Assembly: GCA_945861785.1 (NCBI GenBank)
Contig: CAMAWD010000054.1
Span: forward strand, 1-42,809
DNA length: 42,809 nucleotides
Origin: Rhodoferax sp. OV413
GTDB lineage: Bacteria > Pseudomonadota > Gammaproteobacteria > Burkholderiales > Burkholderiaceae_C
Reading direction: 5' to 3'
A program made the position numbers and the translations under genes. The notes under the pieces were generated by a model that was not told the origin of the DNA, ran no database searches, and saw nothing but the letters and a program-made list of their open reading frames with translations. This document shows positions 31,591 to 41,673 of the stretch, one piece after another; the first letter of the stretch is position 1, and each line of letters opens with the position of its first letter.

Positions 31591-32364
31591 CTACTGCGTA
31601 ACCACCCCGCCATCCACGATCAGCATCTCGCCGTTCACAAAAGCCGAAGCCGCGCCCAGCAGGAACAGGATCGGCCCGGCCATGTCCTGCGGTTGTGCCA
31701 TGCGTTTCATCGGCACGCGTTTGGCGTAGACCGCTTCGGGGATGCCGTCGAATATCTTCTCGCGCCCGGTGCCGCCGGTCAGGAAGGCGGTGTTGGTAAG
31801 GCCGGGCGCCACCGCGTTCACACGCACGCGCGGTGCGTTCTCGCGCGCCAGGCCCTTGACCATGCCCACGATGCCGGCCTTGGCCATGCCGTAGTGGGTG
31901 TAGTTCTTCACCACGTCCACCGCCATGGTGGACGCCACGCTGACCAGTGATCCCTAGCCGGATTTGTGCAGCAATGGCAATGCCGCCCGAGCGCACAGGA
32001 AATGGCAGCGCAGGTTGCCGGCGATGGTCTCGTCGAAAACCTCCACGGGCAGTTCGCTGATCGGCAGGAAGCCCTTGAAGAACCCGGCCAGGTTGACGAA
32101 ACCGTCCAGGTGGGGCCAGCGCGCGGCCAACACGGCAAACGCGGTCTCGACACTGCTGGCATCGCTGCCGTCCATGGCCAGGGCCAGAGCTTCCGGCGGG
32201 GGCGGGTTCTGCGCCAGCGAGGCCGGCAGGTCGAGCACGGCCACCAACACACCGGTGTCGAGCAGGGCGCGCACCAGCACGCGCCCCATACCCCCGCAGC
32301 CGCCGACCACCGCCACCCGGGACCCGGGCGCGGGGCCCAGGCGGGCGGGATCGAAATCGCTCAT
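31591..32364 (-). pseudogene. Short-chain dehydrogenase/reductase, interrupted by TAG
   Basis: A 257-codon SDR gene. The N-terminal Rossmann motif VAVVGGCGGMGRVLV is intact, and so are the NLAGFFKG region and the C-terminal half with the catalytic Ser in SVAST and the YxxxK motif in HYGMAKAG. Codon 137 (31954-31956, minus strand) is TAG, within KSG-stop-GSLVSV. Family members often have Gln or a similar residue here, so CAG to TAG is a one-base explanation. The stop precedes the catalytic Ser and Tyr, so the truncated product cannot be active. The rest of the frame is undamaged, implying a very recent loss, a sequencing error or readthrough. It is the last gene of the seven-gene operon, 4 bp after livK. 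Confidence 0.85.
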
Positions 32365-32368
32365 CCGA

Positions 32369-33535
32369 TCACTGCATTGGCTTGGTCAGCGAGGTCCAGG
32401 CGCCGCCCTTGACCTGGTCGACCTCGACGAACTCGGGACCCTGGTGGTTGCCCTTGAAAGTCTGCTTTTCGTAAAAGATCGGGTGCTCGAAGCTGTTGGT
32501 CTGCAGGTACTTGACCACCTTGTCGGCCGTCAGGTCCTTGCCCGCACCCTGCACGGCCTTGACGAACATGTCGGTGTAGGCGTAAGCGAGCAGCGCGTTC
32601 TCGTCCGGCTCGTTGGTGTACTTCTTCTTGTAGTCGGCAAACCACTTCTTGACGGCGTCCGGTCCGTTGGTTGGCGTGAAGAGTTTCCACACGCCCACGC
32701 CGTACAGGCCTTCGACGGTGTCCTTGCCGAGTTGCAGCACGATGCCGGTGCGGCCCGGGTTGCCGGTGATCACCTTCACATTGGTCCAGCCGAGCTTCTT
32801 GACTTCGGCCATGATGCCGATGGTCTCGCGCGTCACGGTGGCGATCACGATCAGGTCGACGTCGGCGGCTTTCATGCGCGCCACCTGGGAGGAGAAGTCG
32901 ATGTCGCCGGCCTTGTAACCGGCCTCGGCGGCATAGGCCATGCCCTTGGCGGTGAGCGCCTTCTTCACACCTTCGCCCATCAGCGAACCCAGCGGGCCCT
33001 CCTGGTAGATGTAGCCGACCTTCTTGGGTTTGTAGGTGTCGAGCATCCAGGTGACACCGGTGTTCATGATGGTGTCGTAGTTGGGGGTGCTTGTGAACAG
33101 CAGCTGGTTGTCGGCCGCGCTCTTGCGGATGATCGAGGATGCGCCCCAGGGTGCGAAATAGATCACGCCTTCGTCCACCGCGCGTTTGACGACTGCCGCA
33201 TTGGTGGCGGAGCCGAACGGGTTGACGATGGCGAAAACTTCGTCCTTGCGGATCAGCTTGTCGATCGCGCGCACGGCCATCTGCGGCTGGCTGCCGTTGT
33301 CTTCCACGACCATGCGGAACTTGCGGCCGTTCACGCCGCCGGCGTCGTTGGCCTCGTCCAGGCGCATCTGCATGCCGTTGCGCAGGCTGGGCATGCCGGC
33401 TGCGACCGGGCCGGACAGGTCGAGGTGCGTGCCCAGCACGATCTCGGTTGCGCTGACGCCGGCCGCTTGCGCGCCACCGGCAACACCGGCGGCGAGCAGC
33501 GCCGCAAGCAGCGTGTTCTTGAGTCTCTTCAACAT
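32369..33535 (-). CDS. ABC transporter substrate-binding protein (LivK/Peripla_BP_6)
   Basis: A 388-residue periplasmic receptor. The signal peptide is LKRLKNTLLAALLAAGVAGG with cleavage after AQA. Mature blocks include EIVLGTHLDLSGPVAAG, AIVNPFGSATNAAVVK, FTSTPNYDTIM, NALLAYAYTDMFVKAV and, at the end, YEKQTFKGNHQGPEFVEVD. GAAGGAG lies just before the ATG at 33535. It belongs to the livHMGF/acyl-CoA synthetase operon. The association with an acyl-CoA synthetase suggests a carboxylic acid ligand rather than a branched-chain amino acid. The C-terminal motif recurs as a fragment at 19921-19989. Confidence 0.92.
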   Translation of the reverse strand: MLKRLKNTLLAALLAAGVAGGAQAAGVSATEIVLGTHLDLSGPVAAGMPSLRNGMQMRLDEANDAGGVNGRKFRMVVEDNGSQPQMAVRAIDKLIRKDEVFAIVNPFGSATNAAVVKRAVDEGVIYFAPWGASSIIRKSAADNQLLFTSTPNYDTIMNTGVTWMLDTYKPKKVGYIYQEGPLGSLMGEGVKKALTAKGMAYAAEAGYKAGDIDFSSQVARMKAADVDLIVIATVTRETIGIMAEVKKLGWTNVKVITGNPGRTGIVLQLGKDTVEGLYGVGVWKLFTPTNGPDAVKKWFADYKKKYTNEPDENALLAYAYTDMFVKAVQGAGKDLTADKVVKYLQTNSFEHPIFYEKQTFKGNHQGPEFVEVDQVKGGAWTSLTKPMQ

Positions 33536-33581
33536 GGCAGTCTCCTTCAAAAAATGGGCCGGTGGCCCGATGCAAAAATGT

Positions 33582-35426
33582 TCAGGCCGTGTACATGGTA
33601 GCGATTACATCGGCATATTTGCGCGCCACCACTTTGCGCTTGAGTTTCATGGTGGGGGTGAGTTCGTCGTCTTCGGCGGTCAGCAACTGCGCGATGATGC
33701 GGAAATCCTTGATCTGCTCGACACGGGCCAACCGGGTGTTGACCTGCTCCAGTTCGGCCCGTATCAGCGCGATAACCTCTGACGCGCGTGTCATGCTGGC
33801 GAAATCGGTGTAGGGCACCTGGCGGTCCTGCGCGAACTTGGCCACGTTGTCCTGGTCGATCATGATCAGGCAGGTGAGGTAGTTGCGGCCCTCGCCGATC
33901 ACGACCGCGTCCGACACATAGGGGCTGAACTTGAGGTGGTTCTCGATGTTGCTGGGTGTGATGTTCTTGCCGCCCGAGGTGATGATGATGTCCTTGAGGC
34001 GGTCCTTGATGGCCAGGTAACCATCGGCGTCGATCTCGCCGCAGTCGCCGGTGTGCAGCCATCCTTCGGGGTCGATGGCCTCGCGGGTCTTTTCGGGCAG
34101 TTTCCAGTAACCGGCAAACACGTTGGGGCCGCGCACCAGCACCTCGTTGTCCGGGCCCAGGCGGATCTCGGTGCCCTGGGCGCGAATGCCGGCCGTGCCG
34201 ATCCTGATGCGGTCCGGCGGCATCGAGGTGCAAAAGCCGCAGGTCTCGGTCATGCCGAAGGCTTCCAGCAGGTCGATGCCCACCGCCATGTACCAGCGCA
34301 GCAGGTCGGGGGGCACGGGTGCGGCGCCGGTCATGGCGGTCTTGATGTTCTGCAGGCCCAGGAAACTGCGCAGGTTGGACAACACCAGCTTTTGCATCCA
34401 GGCGTAACGCGTGGCGCGCCAGCCCGTCACCGGCGCGCCGTCGAGCCGTGCCTGCGCCAGCGCGGCGCCTTCGGCCAGCACCTGGGCATAGACACGCCGC
34501 GCCGCCGGAATGGCGTCCTGCATGTACAAGGTGACCTGCGAATAGAGCTTTTCCCAGAAACGCGGCGGGCCGAAGATCAGGTGCGGCGCAACCTCGCGAA
34601 CGTCGTTGAACACCGTGCCCGCGTTCTCGGGAAAGTGCACGATCTGGCCCTGTGCCAGCGGGTTGAAGACCGTGCTCATGCGTTCTGCGATGTGGCACAG
34701 CGGCAAAAAGGAAAGCGTGCGGTCGAGCGGCTGCAGGTCGAGGTACTGGGCCACGCTGCCGATTTGAAACACCAGATTCCGATTCGAGATCATCGCCCCC
34801 TTGGGGGCGCCGGTGGTGCCCGAAGTGTAGACCAGGAAGGCAGTGTCGTCCGGTGCACTGGCGTCGATGCCCTGCTCGAACCGTTCCGACTGCTGGCGGG
34901 CAAGGTCCATGCCCGTTGCCACGAACTTCTCGAAGGTGCCCACCATGGGGTCAGTCAGGCCGCGCAGCCCCTTCAGGTCGGTGATCACGATGCGCTGCAG
35001 GGCAGGGCAATCGCCGCGCACGGCCACCGCCTTGTCGTACTGCTCCTGGTTCTCGACAAACAGCACCCGCACACCGGCATCGTTCAGGATGTACTGCACC
35101 TGCTCGGCCGATGACGTGGGGTAGATGCCCGTGCTCAGGATGCCCATGCACTGCGCGCCCATGTCGGCGTACAGCCATTCGGGCCGGTTCTCGGACAGGA
35201 TGGCGATGGCCTCGCCGCGTTGCAGGCCCAGATCCGCGAGCGCCAGTCCCACGGCCCGTGCATGTTCGTAGTATTGCGCCCAGGTGGTTGAAGCCCAGAT
35301 GCCCTTGCGCTTGTGCCGCAACGCGGGCTGCGCGGCCCAGTCGACACAGCGCGCGCGGAACAGGTTCTGCGGCGTTGCGTGGCCGTAGGCCTTCAGTGCG
35401 TCGGAGGCGGCGGTTGATGTGGCCAT
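33582..35426 (-). CDS. AMP-binding long-chain acyl-CoA synthetase
   Basis: A 614-residue ligase of the ANL superfamily, activating a carboxylic acid to its CoA thioester with ATP. The P-loop YTSGTTGAPKGA, the FLPLCHIAER segment, the FGMTETCGF core motif, the hinge TGDCGEIDADGYLAIKDRLKD and the final SGGKNITPSNIE are all present. The layout resembles the FadD15/ACSL-like long form (about 600 residues). GGAGGTGAC directly precedes the ATG, and the gene starts one base after the stop of livF, so it is translated together with the ABC importer. The imported acid is therefore probably its substrate; chain length and identity are unknown. Confidence 0.92.
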   Translation of the reverse strand: MATSTAASDALKAYGHATPQNLFRARCVDWAAQPALRHKRKGIWASTTWAQYYEHARAVGLALADLGLQRGEAIAILSENRPEWLYADMGAQCMGILSTGIYPTSSAEQVQYILNDAGVRVLFVENQEQYDKAVAVRGDCPALQRIVITDLKGLRGLTDPMVGTFEKFVATGMDLARQQSERFEQGIDASAPDDTAFLVYTSGTTGAPKGAMISNRNLVFQIGSVAQYLDLQPLDRTLSFLPLCHIAERMSTVFNPLAQGQIVHFPENAGTVFNDVREVAPHLIFGPPRFWEKLYSQVTLYMQDAIPAARRVYAQVLAEGAALAQARLDGAPVTGWRATRYAWMQKLVLSNLRSFLGLQNIKTAMTGAAPVPPDLLRWYMAVGIDLLEAFGMTETCGFCTSMPPDRIRIGTAGIRAQGTEIRLGPDNEVLVRGPNVFAGYWKLPEKTREAIDPEGWLHTGDCGEIDADGYLAIKDRLKDIIITSGGKNITPSNIENHLKFSPYVSDAVVIGEGRNYLTCLIMIDQDNVAKFAQDRQVPYTDFASMTRASEVIALIRAELEQVNTRLARVEQIKDFRIIAQLLTAEDDELTPTMKLKRKVVARKYADVIATMYTA

Positions 35427-35427
35427 G

Positions 35428-36213
<786 letters not shown>

Positions 36214-36214
36214 C

Positions 36215-36973
36215 TCATCCCCCAAGGTAGGCCGCGATAACGGCCGGGTTGCCCTGCACCTCTTGCGGCGTGCCGAGCGCCAGCACCTGCCCCATGTTCA
36301 TGCACAACACGCGGTCGGCGGCTTCGGACACCAGCGACATGTCGTGCTCGACCATGATCACGGTGATGCCAAGGTCATTCTGGATGTCGTCGATCCAGAA
36401 GGCGAGTTCGCGTGTTTCCTCGGGGTTCAGTCCGGACGCGGGTTCGTCGAGCAGCAGCAGCCGGGGCTGTGTGCACAAGGCGCGCGCCAGTTCCACCACC
36501 TTGCGCACGCCGTAGGGCAGGCCGGCCACCGGGCTGTTGCGGTGGGGCATGAGGTCGAGCAGGTCGATCACGTCCTCCACATGCGCGCGCGATTGCGCCT
36601 CGGCGGCGCGTACGCCGGGTGTCCACAACCACTGCGCGGCGAAGTTGCCATGGTCGAAGCGGTGGCGCCCGAGCAGCAGGTTGTCCAACACCGTGCCACC
36701 TTCGAACAGCTCGATGTTCTGAAAGGTGCGCGCGATGCCGCTGTGCACCACCTTGTGCCGCGGCAGCCGCGTGATGTCCTGGCCTTCGAATTCGACGCTG
36801 CCGGCGGTAGGGTCGAAGACGCGGGTGATCACGTTGAGCATGGAGGTCTTGCCCGCGCCGTTGGGCCCGATGATGGCGAACACCTCACCTTGTTCGACCT
36901 CGAAACTCACGTTGCCGACGGCCAACACGCCACCGAAACGCAGCGAGACATCCTTGGCCGCGAACACGCTCAT
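36215..36973 (-). CDS. LivG-type ABC transporter ATP-binding protein
   Basis: A 252-residue LivG-class ATPase with Walker A GPNGAGKTS, Q-loop in IARTFQNIELF, signature-type LPYGVRKVVELARA (a variant of LSGGQ that is common in LivG), Walker B LLLLDEPASGLNPEE and the switch His in VMVEHDMSLV. Its ATG at 36973 overlaps the stop of livM (ATGA). It pairs with the LivF protein encoded next. Confidence 0.92.
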   Translation of the reverse strand: MSVFAAKDVSLRFGGVLAVGNVSFEVEQGEVFAIIGPNGAGKTSMLNVITRVFDPTAGSVEFEGQDITRLPRHKVVHSGIARTFQNIELFEGGTVLDNLLLGRHRFDHGNFAAQWLWTPGVRAAEAQSRAHVEDVIDLLDLMPHRNSPVAGLPYGVRKVVELARALCTQPRLLLLDEPASGLNPEETRELAFWIDDIQNDLGITVIMVEHDMSLVSEAADRVLCMNMGQVLALGTPQEVQGNPAVIAAYLGG

Positions 36974-38046
36974 TTGTAGCGCTCCGACTTCATGTAACTC
37001 TTGCCGCGCTTGAACATGTCCTTGCGGTACAGCGGAAAGGTTTCGAGGAAGGTCTTGAACTTGGTCCATCGACCGTTCAGCCCCTTGGGCTCGAACAGCA
37101 CGAACACTGCCAGCACCAGGCCGAAGACAAAGGTCTCCAGGCCGAACTGCTTGGAGATCTGTTCGGGCAGCATCGGCTTGATGCGCGAGATGAAGGTGGG
37201 CAGCATGCTGATCAGCACCGCACCGAGGATGGCGCCGCGCAACGAGCCAAGCCCGCCGATAGTCACCATGAGCACCAGCTCCAGCGACAGGATCAGGCCG
37301 AAGCCCTCGGGCGTGAGAAAGCGCACATGGTGCGCGAGCAGCGCGCCACCCAGCCCTGTCACCATGGCCGAGATGACGAAGGCCAGCACCTTGTAACCAG
37401 CGACCCAGATGCCCAGGCTGTAGGCGGCGGCTTCGGAGTCGCGCACCCCCATGAACGCGCGCCCGGTCTTGGCGCGCATCAGGTTGATCAGGCCGAGCAG
37501 CACCAGCACCAGCACGCCCAGGCACAGGTAATAAAAGGGCTTGAGGCCGGCCATGTCGAAACCCGCGATCACCGGGTTGCCGACGCTCAGGCCGTTGAAA
37601 CCGCCAGTGACACTCTTCCAGTGGCCGATGGTGTGTTCGGTGAGGATGGCGAAGGCCAGTGTCACCATGGCCAGGTACAGGCCCGACACCCGGATTGCCG
37701 GCAAGCCGATGACCAGGCCGATGGCACCGCTGGCACACGCGGCCAGCAGGATCGACGCTCCGAATGGCACACCCTGGCTGAGCAGCCAGGTGTGCGTGTA
37801 GGCCCCGATCGCGATGAAGGCCGAATGCCCCAGCGAGACCTGGCCGGTGTAACCCACCAGCACCATCAGGCCGAGGCTGGCAATACACATGATGAACAGG
37901 TACGAGATCTCGCCCACGTAGTATTTGGGCAACACCCAGGGCACGGCCAGCAGGGCCAGCAGCAGCAGCACGTAGGCGATGCGGCCCACCGGGTAACGCA
38001 GCAGCGTCTGGCCGTCGCGGTAGCTGGTGTCGTAATGGAAACGCAT
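36970..38046 (-). CDS. LivM-type ABC transporter permease
   Basis: A 358-residue permease of the LivM class with about ten hydrophobic segments. Markers are YTGQVSLGHSAFIAIGAYTH, RVSGLYLAMVTLAF and the ATPase-contact loop TGRAFMGVRDSEAAAYSLG. The sequence FVLFEPKGLNGRW ends the core and is followed by a charged cytoplasmic tail of about 35 residues (RKDMFKRGKSYMKSERYK). It lies 17 bp downstream of livH. Confidence 0.92.
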   Translation of the reverse strand: MRFHYDTSYRDGQTLLRYPVGRIAYVLLLLALLAVPWVLPKYYVGEISYLFIMCIASLGLMVLVGYTGQVSLGHSAFIAIGAYTHTWLLSQGVPFGASILLAACASGAIGLVIGLPAIRVSGLYLAMVTLAFAILTEHTIGHWKSVTGGFNGLSVGNPVIAGFDMAGLKPFYYLCLGVLVLVLLGLINLMRAKTGRAFMGVRDSEAAAYSLGIWVAGYKVLAFVISAMVTGLGGALLAHHVRFLTPEGFGLILSLELVLMVTIGGLGSLRGAILGAVLISMLPTFISRIKPMLPEQISKQFGLETFVFGLVLAVFVLFEPKGLNGRWTKFKTFLETFPLYRKDMFKRGKSYMKSERYK

Positions 38047-38063
38047 GGCGGTGAAGGCCGGGT

Positions 38064-38948
38064 TCAGACGCGCCGGCCGTGGGCTTCGCCGAGCAGGCCG
38101 CGCGGCCACAGGATCAGCACGCCGATCAGCACCAGGTAGGCCATCGCATCCTTGAAGCCGTCGGGCAGGTAGACGCCGGAGAACTGCTCGATCACGCCCA
38201 GCAGCAGGCCACCCAGGATGGCGCCTGGCACACTGCCAAAACCACCCAGCACCACGGCGGGCAGGGCCTTGAGCACCACGATCCACAGCCCGATGTCGAC
38301 CAGCGCGATCGGCGCGAGCAACAACCCGCAGACCGCGGCGATGCCCCCCGAGATGGCCCACACGAGAGAGGTCACGCGCTTGACCCGGATGCCGCTCAGG
38401 TAGGCGGCCAACTGGTTCTGCGAGGCGGCCTGGATGGCGACACCCAAAGCGGTCTTCTTGAGGAACCAGAACAGCACCAGGGTGATGGCCAATGCGGCCG
38501 CGACGATGACCAGGCTGAGGTCGGCGACCACCAGGGTGCCGAGTTGGGTCTTCTGACCGCTCCAGGGCGTGGGGTAGGTGCGCGATTCCGGGCCGAAGAG
38601 CATGCTCACCAGGCCGCGCAGCATGAAGGCGATGGCGATGGTAAGCATCACGCCGGCGAACTGCGGTTGCCCGACGATCAGGCGCATCACACGGGCATCG
38701 ATGAACCAGCTCAAGGCCGCTGCGAGCGCCACGGTGGTGAGCGCCGCCAGCCAGAATGGCCAGCCCAGACCAACGATGAGGCCCCAGCCGACAAAGCTCG
38801 ATGCCATGAGAACGTCACCATGGGCGAAGTTCAGCACCTCGGTGGCCTTGTAGGTCAGCACCAGCCCCAGCGCGACCAATGCGTAGATGGCCCCAATGGC
38901 CATGCCGTTGATCGTCAACTGCGCCAACTGCGCAAGGGCCGGGCTCAC
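38064..38948 (-). CDS. LivH-type ABC transporter permease
   Basis: A 294-residue permease of the LivH class and the first gene of the seven-gene operon livH-M-G-F-ligase-livK-SDR. Family features are TINGMAIGAIYALVALGLVL, ATEVLNFAHGDVLMASSF, and the cytoplasmic loop KKTALGVAIQAASQNQLAAYLSG. The start is taken as GTG at 38948; an internal ATG (at residue 16) would cut into the first membrane segment and is unlikely. The promoter should lie in 38949-39165. Confidence 0.9.
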   Translation of the reverse strand: MSPALAQLAQLTINGMAIGAIYALVALGLVLTYKATEVLNFAHGDVLMASSFVGWGLIVGLGWPFWLAALTTVALAAALSWFIDARVMRLIVGQPQFAGVMLTIAIAFMLRGLVSMLFGPESRTYPTPWSGQKTQLGTLVVADLSLVIVAAALAITLVLFWFLKKTALGVAIQAASQNQLAAYLSGIRVKRVTSLVWAISGGIAAVCGLLLAPIALVDIGLWIVVLKALPAVVLGGFGSVPGAILGGLLLGVIEQFSGVYLPDGFKDAMAYLVLIGVLILWPRGLLGEAHGRRV

Positions 38949-39189
38949 GCAGCCGGGTCCCGGGCGGATTTGCGTGGCGACGCAAGTGTCACATCAGTCT
39001 CCTTTGGGTGGCCAGTCTGCCGCTTGTTTTGGCCGGCCGGCCAGCTGCTGGTTTCGTCTGGTTCTTGATGATAGTCAAACCCGTGGAGCAAGTCTAGTTG
39101 AGAAAGTGAAAATGCCATGAATCTAGGGTAAACACGGACGGCGTCGGGGTGTCTGTGTCGCCCAGGTGTCTTTGCGCCGCATTGGGGGA
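38949..39189. other. Divergent control region, livH operon / KefC-type antiporter
   Basis: No gene is visible in these 241 bp. The element CTAGGGTAAAC at 39123-39133 matches one arm of the palindrome in front of the island importer (25173-25189) and a CCCTAGGG site at 42737-42744. A TATGAT hexamer at 39209-39214, just inside the annotated start region of the antiporter, could be its -10. Promoter boxes for livH are not clear. Confidence 0.4.
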
Positions 39190-40929
39190 ATGCGCGATGT
39201 ACGGGGCTATGATGATCGAGTGCATGCCAACCTCCTGACCCTGCTGGTGTTGCTGACAGCGGCAGTCGTTGCCGTGGCCTTGGCGCGCCGGTTCAAGCTG
39301 CCCAGCATGCTGGCCTATCTGTTGATCGGCATAACGCTCGGTCCCCATGGACTGGGCCTGTTCATGCAGTCGGATGCAGTGTCTGAAGTCGCCGAGTTCG
39401 GCATCGTCTTTCTGATGTTCTCGATCGGGCTGGAGTTCAGCCTGAAGCGACTTCGGGCGATGCAGAAACTGGTGTTCGGACTGGGTCTGAGTCAGATGGC
39501 CATGACCACGCTGGCCACGGCAGCGATCACCTGGTTTGGTTACGGGCAGGGCTGGAAGAGCGGGCTTGTGATCGGGCTTGCGGTGGCAATGTCCTCTACC
39601 GCCATCGTGGCGCGCATGTTGTCCGATAGCCTTGGTCTTCACTCGCGTTCGGGGCGCCAGACCATGGGCGTGTTGTTGTTCCAGGATCTGGCCGTGGTCC
39701 CGTGCCTGATCCTGCTGCCGGCCCTGGCCGCCCCGGGTGACGGACTGCCGCACGCCTTGGCGCTGGCGCTCCTGCAGGCGGCTGCCGTGCTGGTGCTGCT
39801 GGTCTGGCTCGGGCAGAAATACCTCGGCCGGATTTTCGGCGCCGTGGCGCGCCACCGTTCCGACGAGTTGCTGGTGTTGCTGTCGCTGTGGATCGTGGTC
39901 GGCCTGTCCTATCTCACCGCGCTCAGCGGCCTGTCGATGGCGTTGGGGGCGTTCGTGGGCGGGATGCTGATATCCGAGACGATCTACCGCCACCAGGTGG
40001 AAGCCGACATCCGGCCGTTCCGGGACATCCTGCTGGGCCTGTTTTTTGTCACCGTGGGGATGATGCTGGATCTGGAGTTCGTCCTGGCCAACATCGACAA
40101 ACTGGTGTTGGCAGTCGTGCTGCTGGTGGGTGGCAAGGCCGCGGTGGTGCTGTTCATCACCTGGTTTGTGCGAACTCCGCTGGCCCATTCCTTGCAAACC
40201 GCGGCCCAATTGGCGCAGGGGGGCGAATTCGGTCTGGTGCTCGTGGAACTGGCGCACCGGCTGCAGCTGATTTCGCTGCTGGTGTTCCAGATCACCTTGT
40301 CGGCGATGCTGATCTCGATGTTCGCCGCGCCGTTTCTGATCAAGCGCGCTGCGCGGCTGTCGGTCGATCTGGGGCGGGGCGACTGGGCGCACAAGGTCAC
40401 GACGGTCCAGGACATCGCCGTGCACAGCATCGACCTGCAACAGCATGTGGTGATCTGCGGCTTCGGGCGCACGGGTGAGTGCATCGCCGATTTTCTGGCT
40501 CTCGAGAAAATTCCCTTCATCGCGCTGGATGCCGACCCGCAGCGCGTCGCCGGCGCCAGGGCCCGGGGCATCAATGTGGTGTTCGGAAACGCCGACCGCC
40601 CGGAGGTGCTGGTGGCTGCGGGCATCGGGCGCGCGCGTGCCGTGGTGGTCAGTTACCCGGACATCCACTCCGCCGAGCGCGTGATGCAGGTGGTGCTTGA
40701 AAAAAGGCCAGACATGCCGATCATCGTGCGCACCAGCGACGACAAGGACGTTGCCCGCCTGAAGGCCGCCGGCGCCACCGAGGTGGTACCGGAAGTGCTC
40801 GAAAGCGGCTTGCTCATCGCCGCGGAGACACTGGTTCACGCCGGCATACCGATGAACCGGGCGATCCGCCACGTGCGGGCAGCACGTGCCGCACGGTATG
40901 CATCCTTGAAGGATTTCTATGGCAGCTGA
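39190..40929 (+). CDS. KefC-type cation:proton antiporter (CPA2) with RCK/TrkA-N domain
   Basis: A membrane antiporter of the CPA2 family of up to 579 residues. The N-terminal two thirds hold about 12 transmembrane segments with family blocks MLAYLLIGITLGPHGLG, EFGIVFLMFSIGLEFSL, AMSSTAIVARML and LLFQDLAVVP. From about residue 415 a cytoplasmic RCK/TrkA-N domain follows with the nucleotide motif VVICGFGRTGECIADFL and an acidic end of strand two (LDADP). Such proteins expel K+ or Na+ in exchange for protons, gated by NAD(H) or glutathione adducts. Start uncertain: ATG 39190 is used, but GTG 39220 (VHANLLTLL), seven bases after a TATGAT, would fit a leaderless start and the family N-terminus. 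Confidence 0.88.
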   Translation: MRDVRGYDDRVHANLLTLLVLLTAAVVAVALARRFKLPSMLAYLLIGITLGPHGLGLFMQSDAVSEVAEFGIVFLMFSIGLEFSLKRLRAMQKLVFGLGLSQMAMTTLATAAITWFGYGQGWKSGLVIGLAVAMSSTAIVARMLSDSLGLHSRSGRQTMGVLLFQDLAVVPCLILLPALAAPGDGLPHALALALLQAAAVLVLLVWLGQKYLGRIFGAVARHRSDELLVLLSLWIVVGLSYLTALSGLSMALGAFVGGMLISETIYRHQVEADIRPFRDILLGLFFVTVGMMLDLEFVLANIDKLVLAVVLLVGGKAAVVLFITWFVRTPLAHSLQTAAQLAQGGEFGLVLVELAHRLQLISLLVFQITLSAMLISMFAAPFLIKRAARLSVDLGRGDWAHKVTTVQDIAVHSIDLQQHVVICGFGRTGECIADFLALEKIPFIALDADPQRVAGARARGINVVFGNADRPEVLVAAGIGRARAVVVSYPDIHSAERVMQVVLEKRPDMPIIVRTSDDKDVARLKAAGATEVVPEVLESGLLIAAETLVHAGIPMNRAIRHVRAARAARYASLKDFYGS

Positions 40930-41199
40930 GCCTGCGTGACCAGCATCGCGCTGGCACGCGGTCTCGGGCCCGGTCGCGCCGCCGTGCGCCCCTGACGCAT
41001 CGGCATGCGGTGCATCGTTACCGCGTCGCTTCCGTCGACACCCACACCTCGAGCCGCGGCACCGGCATGTGTATGCCGCGCACACCTTGCATCGCGAGTG
41101 CCGCACCGGCGCCGGCCCGCGGCGGTCTTCCTTCAGTTGCGCGCCCGATCAGGCTGAGAGAGCGCATTGGCGGCAATCTCCGGATCGGTCGCCGCTGGT
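40930..41199. other. Intergenic stretch, no supported gene
   Basis: These 270 bp lie between the convergent antiporter and DUF2784 genes. Short frames on both strands have arginine-rich chance-like content. One minus-strand frame ends GIHMPVPRLEVWVSTEATR (to 41018), which looks faintly protein-like but matches nothing I recognise. No terminator hairpin with a T-run is seen. Confidence 0.4.
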
Positions 41200-41604
41200 T
41201 CATCGGCGCTTCACATCCGTGGCAACCGGTGGGAAGAAGTACCAAGCCGCAAGAACAAGCAGTCCGAAAAGAGTGTAGGCGGCGGCGAACACCCATTCCG
41301 GCGCCTCATAGAACAACATGCGCTGCACCCAATGCGCAATGAAGCTGCGGGCATATGGTTCCCCCCCGGCACGGGTGCGCAGCCAGGACTCCAGCGTTGT
41401 CAGGGGGCAGGTGACGCCGAGCCATGACTCGGCCACGACGAAACCGATCGCGCAGACATGGCCCAGCCGGAACCACCACCCATTGACCCAGCGCCAGCCG
41501 GCCAGGTTGCCTGCCAGAATAACCACCAGAGCGCCCACCACAAACACGGCAACGCAGAAGTGCACCAGCAAGACCAGATCGGCCAGGAACTGCAGAGACA
41601 ACAT
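41200..41604 (-). CDS. DUF2784 membrane protein
   Basis: A 134-residue inner-membrane protein of the DUF2784 family. Four hydrophobic segments are visible (ADLVLLVHFCVAVFVVGALV, GHVCAIGFVVAESWLGV, then two in the C-terminal half). The family core WLGVTCPLTTLESWLR followed by FIAHWVQRMLFYEAPEWVF is fully conserved. Function is unknown. I take the ATG at 41604; a GTG five codons upstream is possible. The gene is 69 bp downstream of the Bug receptor gene on the same strand. Confidence 0.85.
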   Translation of the reverse strand: MLSLQFLADLVLLVHFCVAVFVVGALVVILAGNLAGWRWVNGWWFRLGHVCAIGFVVAESWLGVTCPLTTLESWLRTRAGGEPYARSFIAHWVQRMLFYEAPEWVFAAAYTLFGLLVLAAWYFFPPVATDVKRR

Positions 41605-41673
41605 GGGCGGGTTGTCCACGAGAAGACCGATGCGTCAGAGGCCCGGGCCGCGTGCGTCTGGCAATTGCCCAGC

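Noticed and set aside
39094-41106. A 670-codon minus-strand frame opposite the KefC-type antiporter
   Set aside because: Mirror frame with long His/Gln-rich runs and no recognisable domain; the plus strand encodes a complete antiporter.
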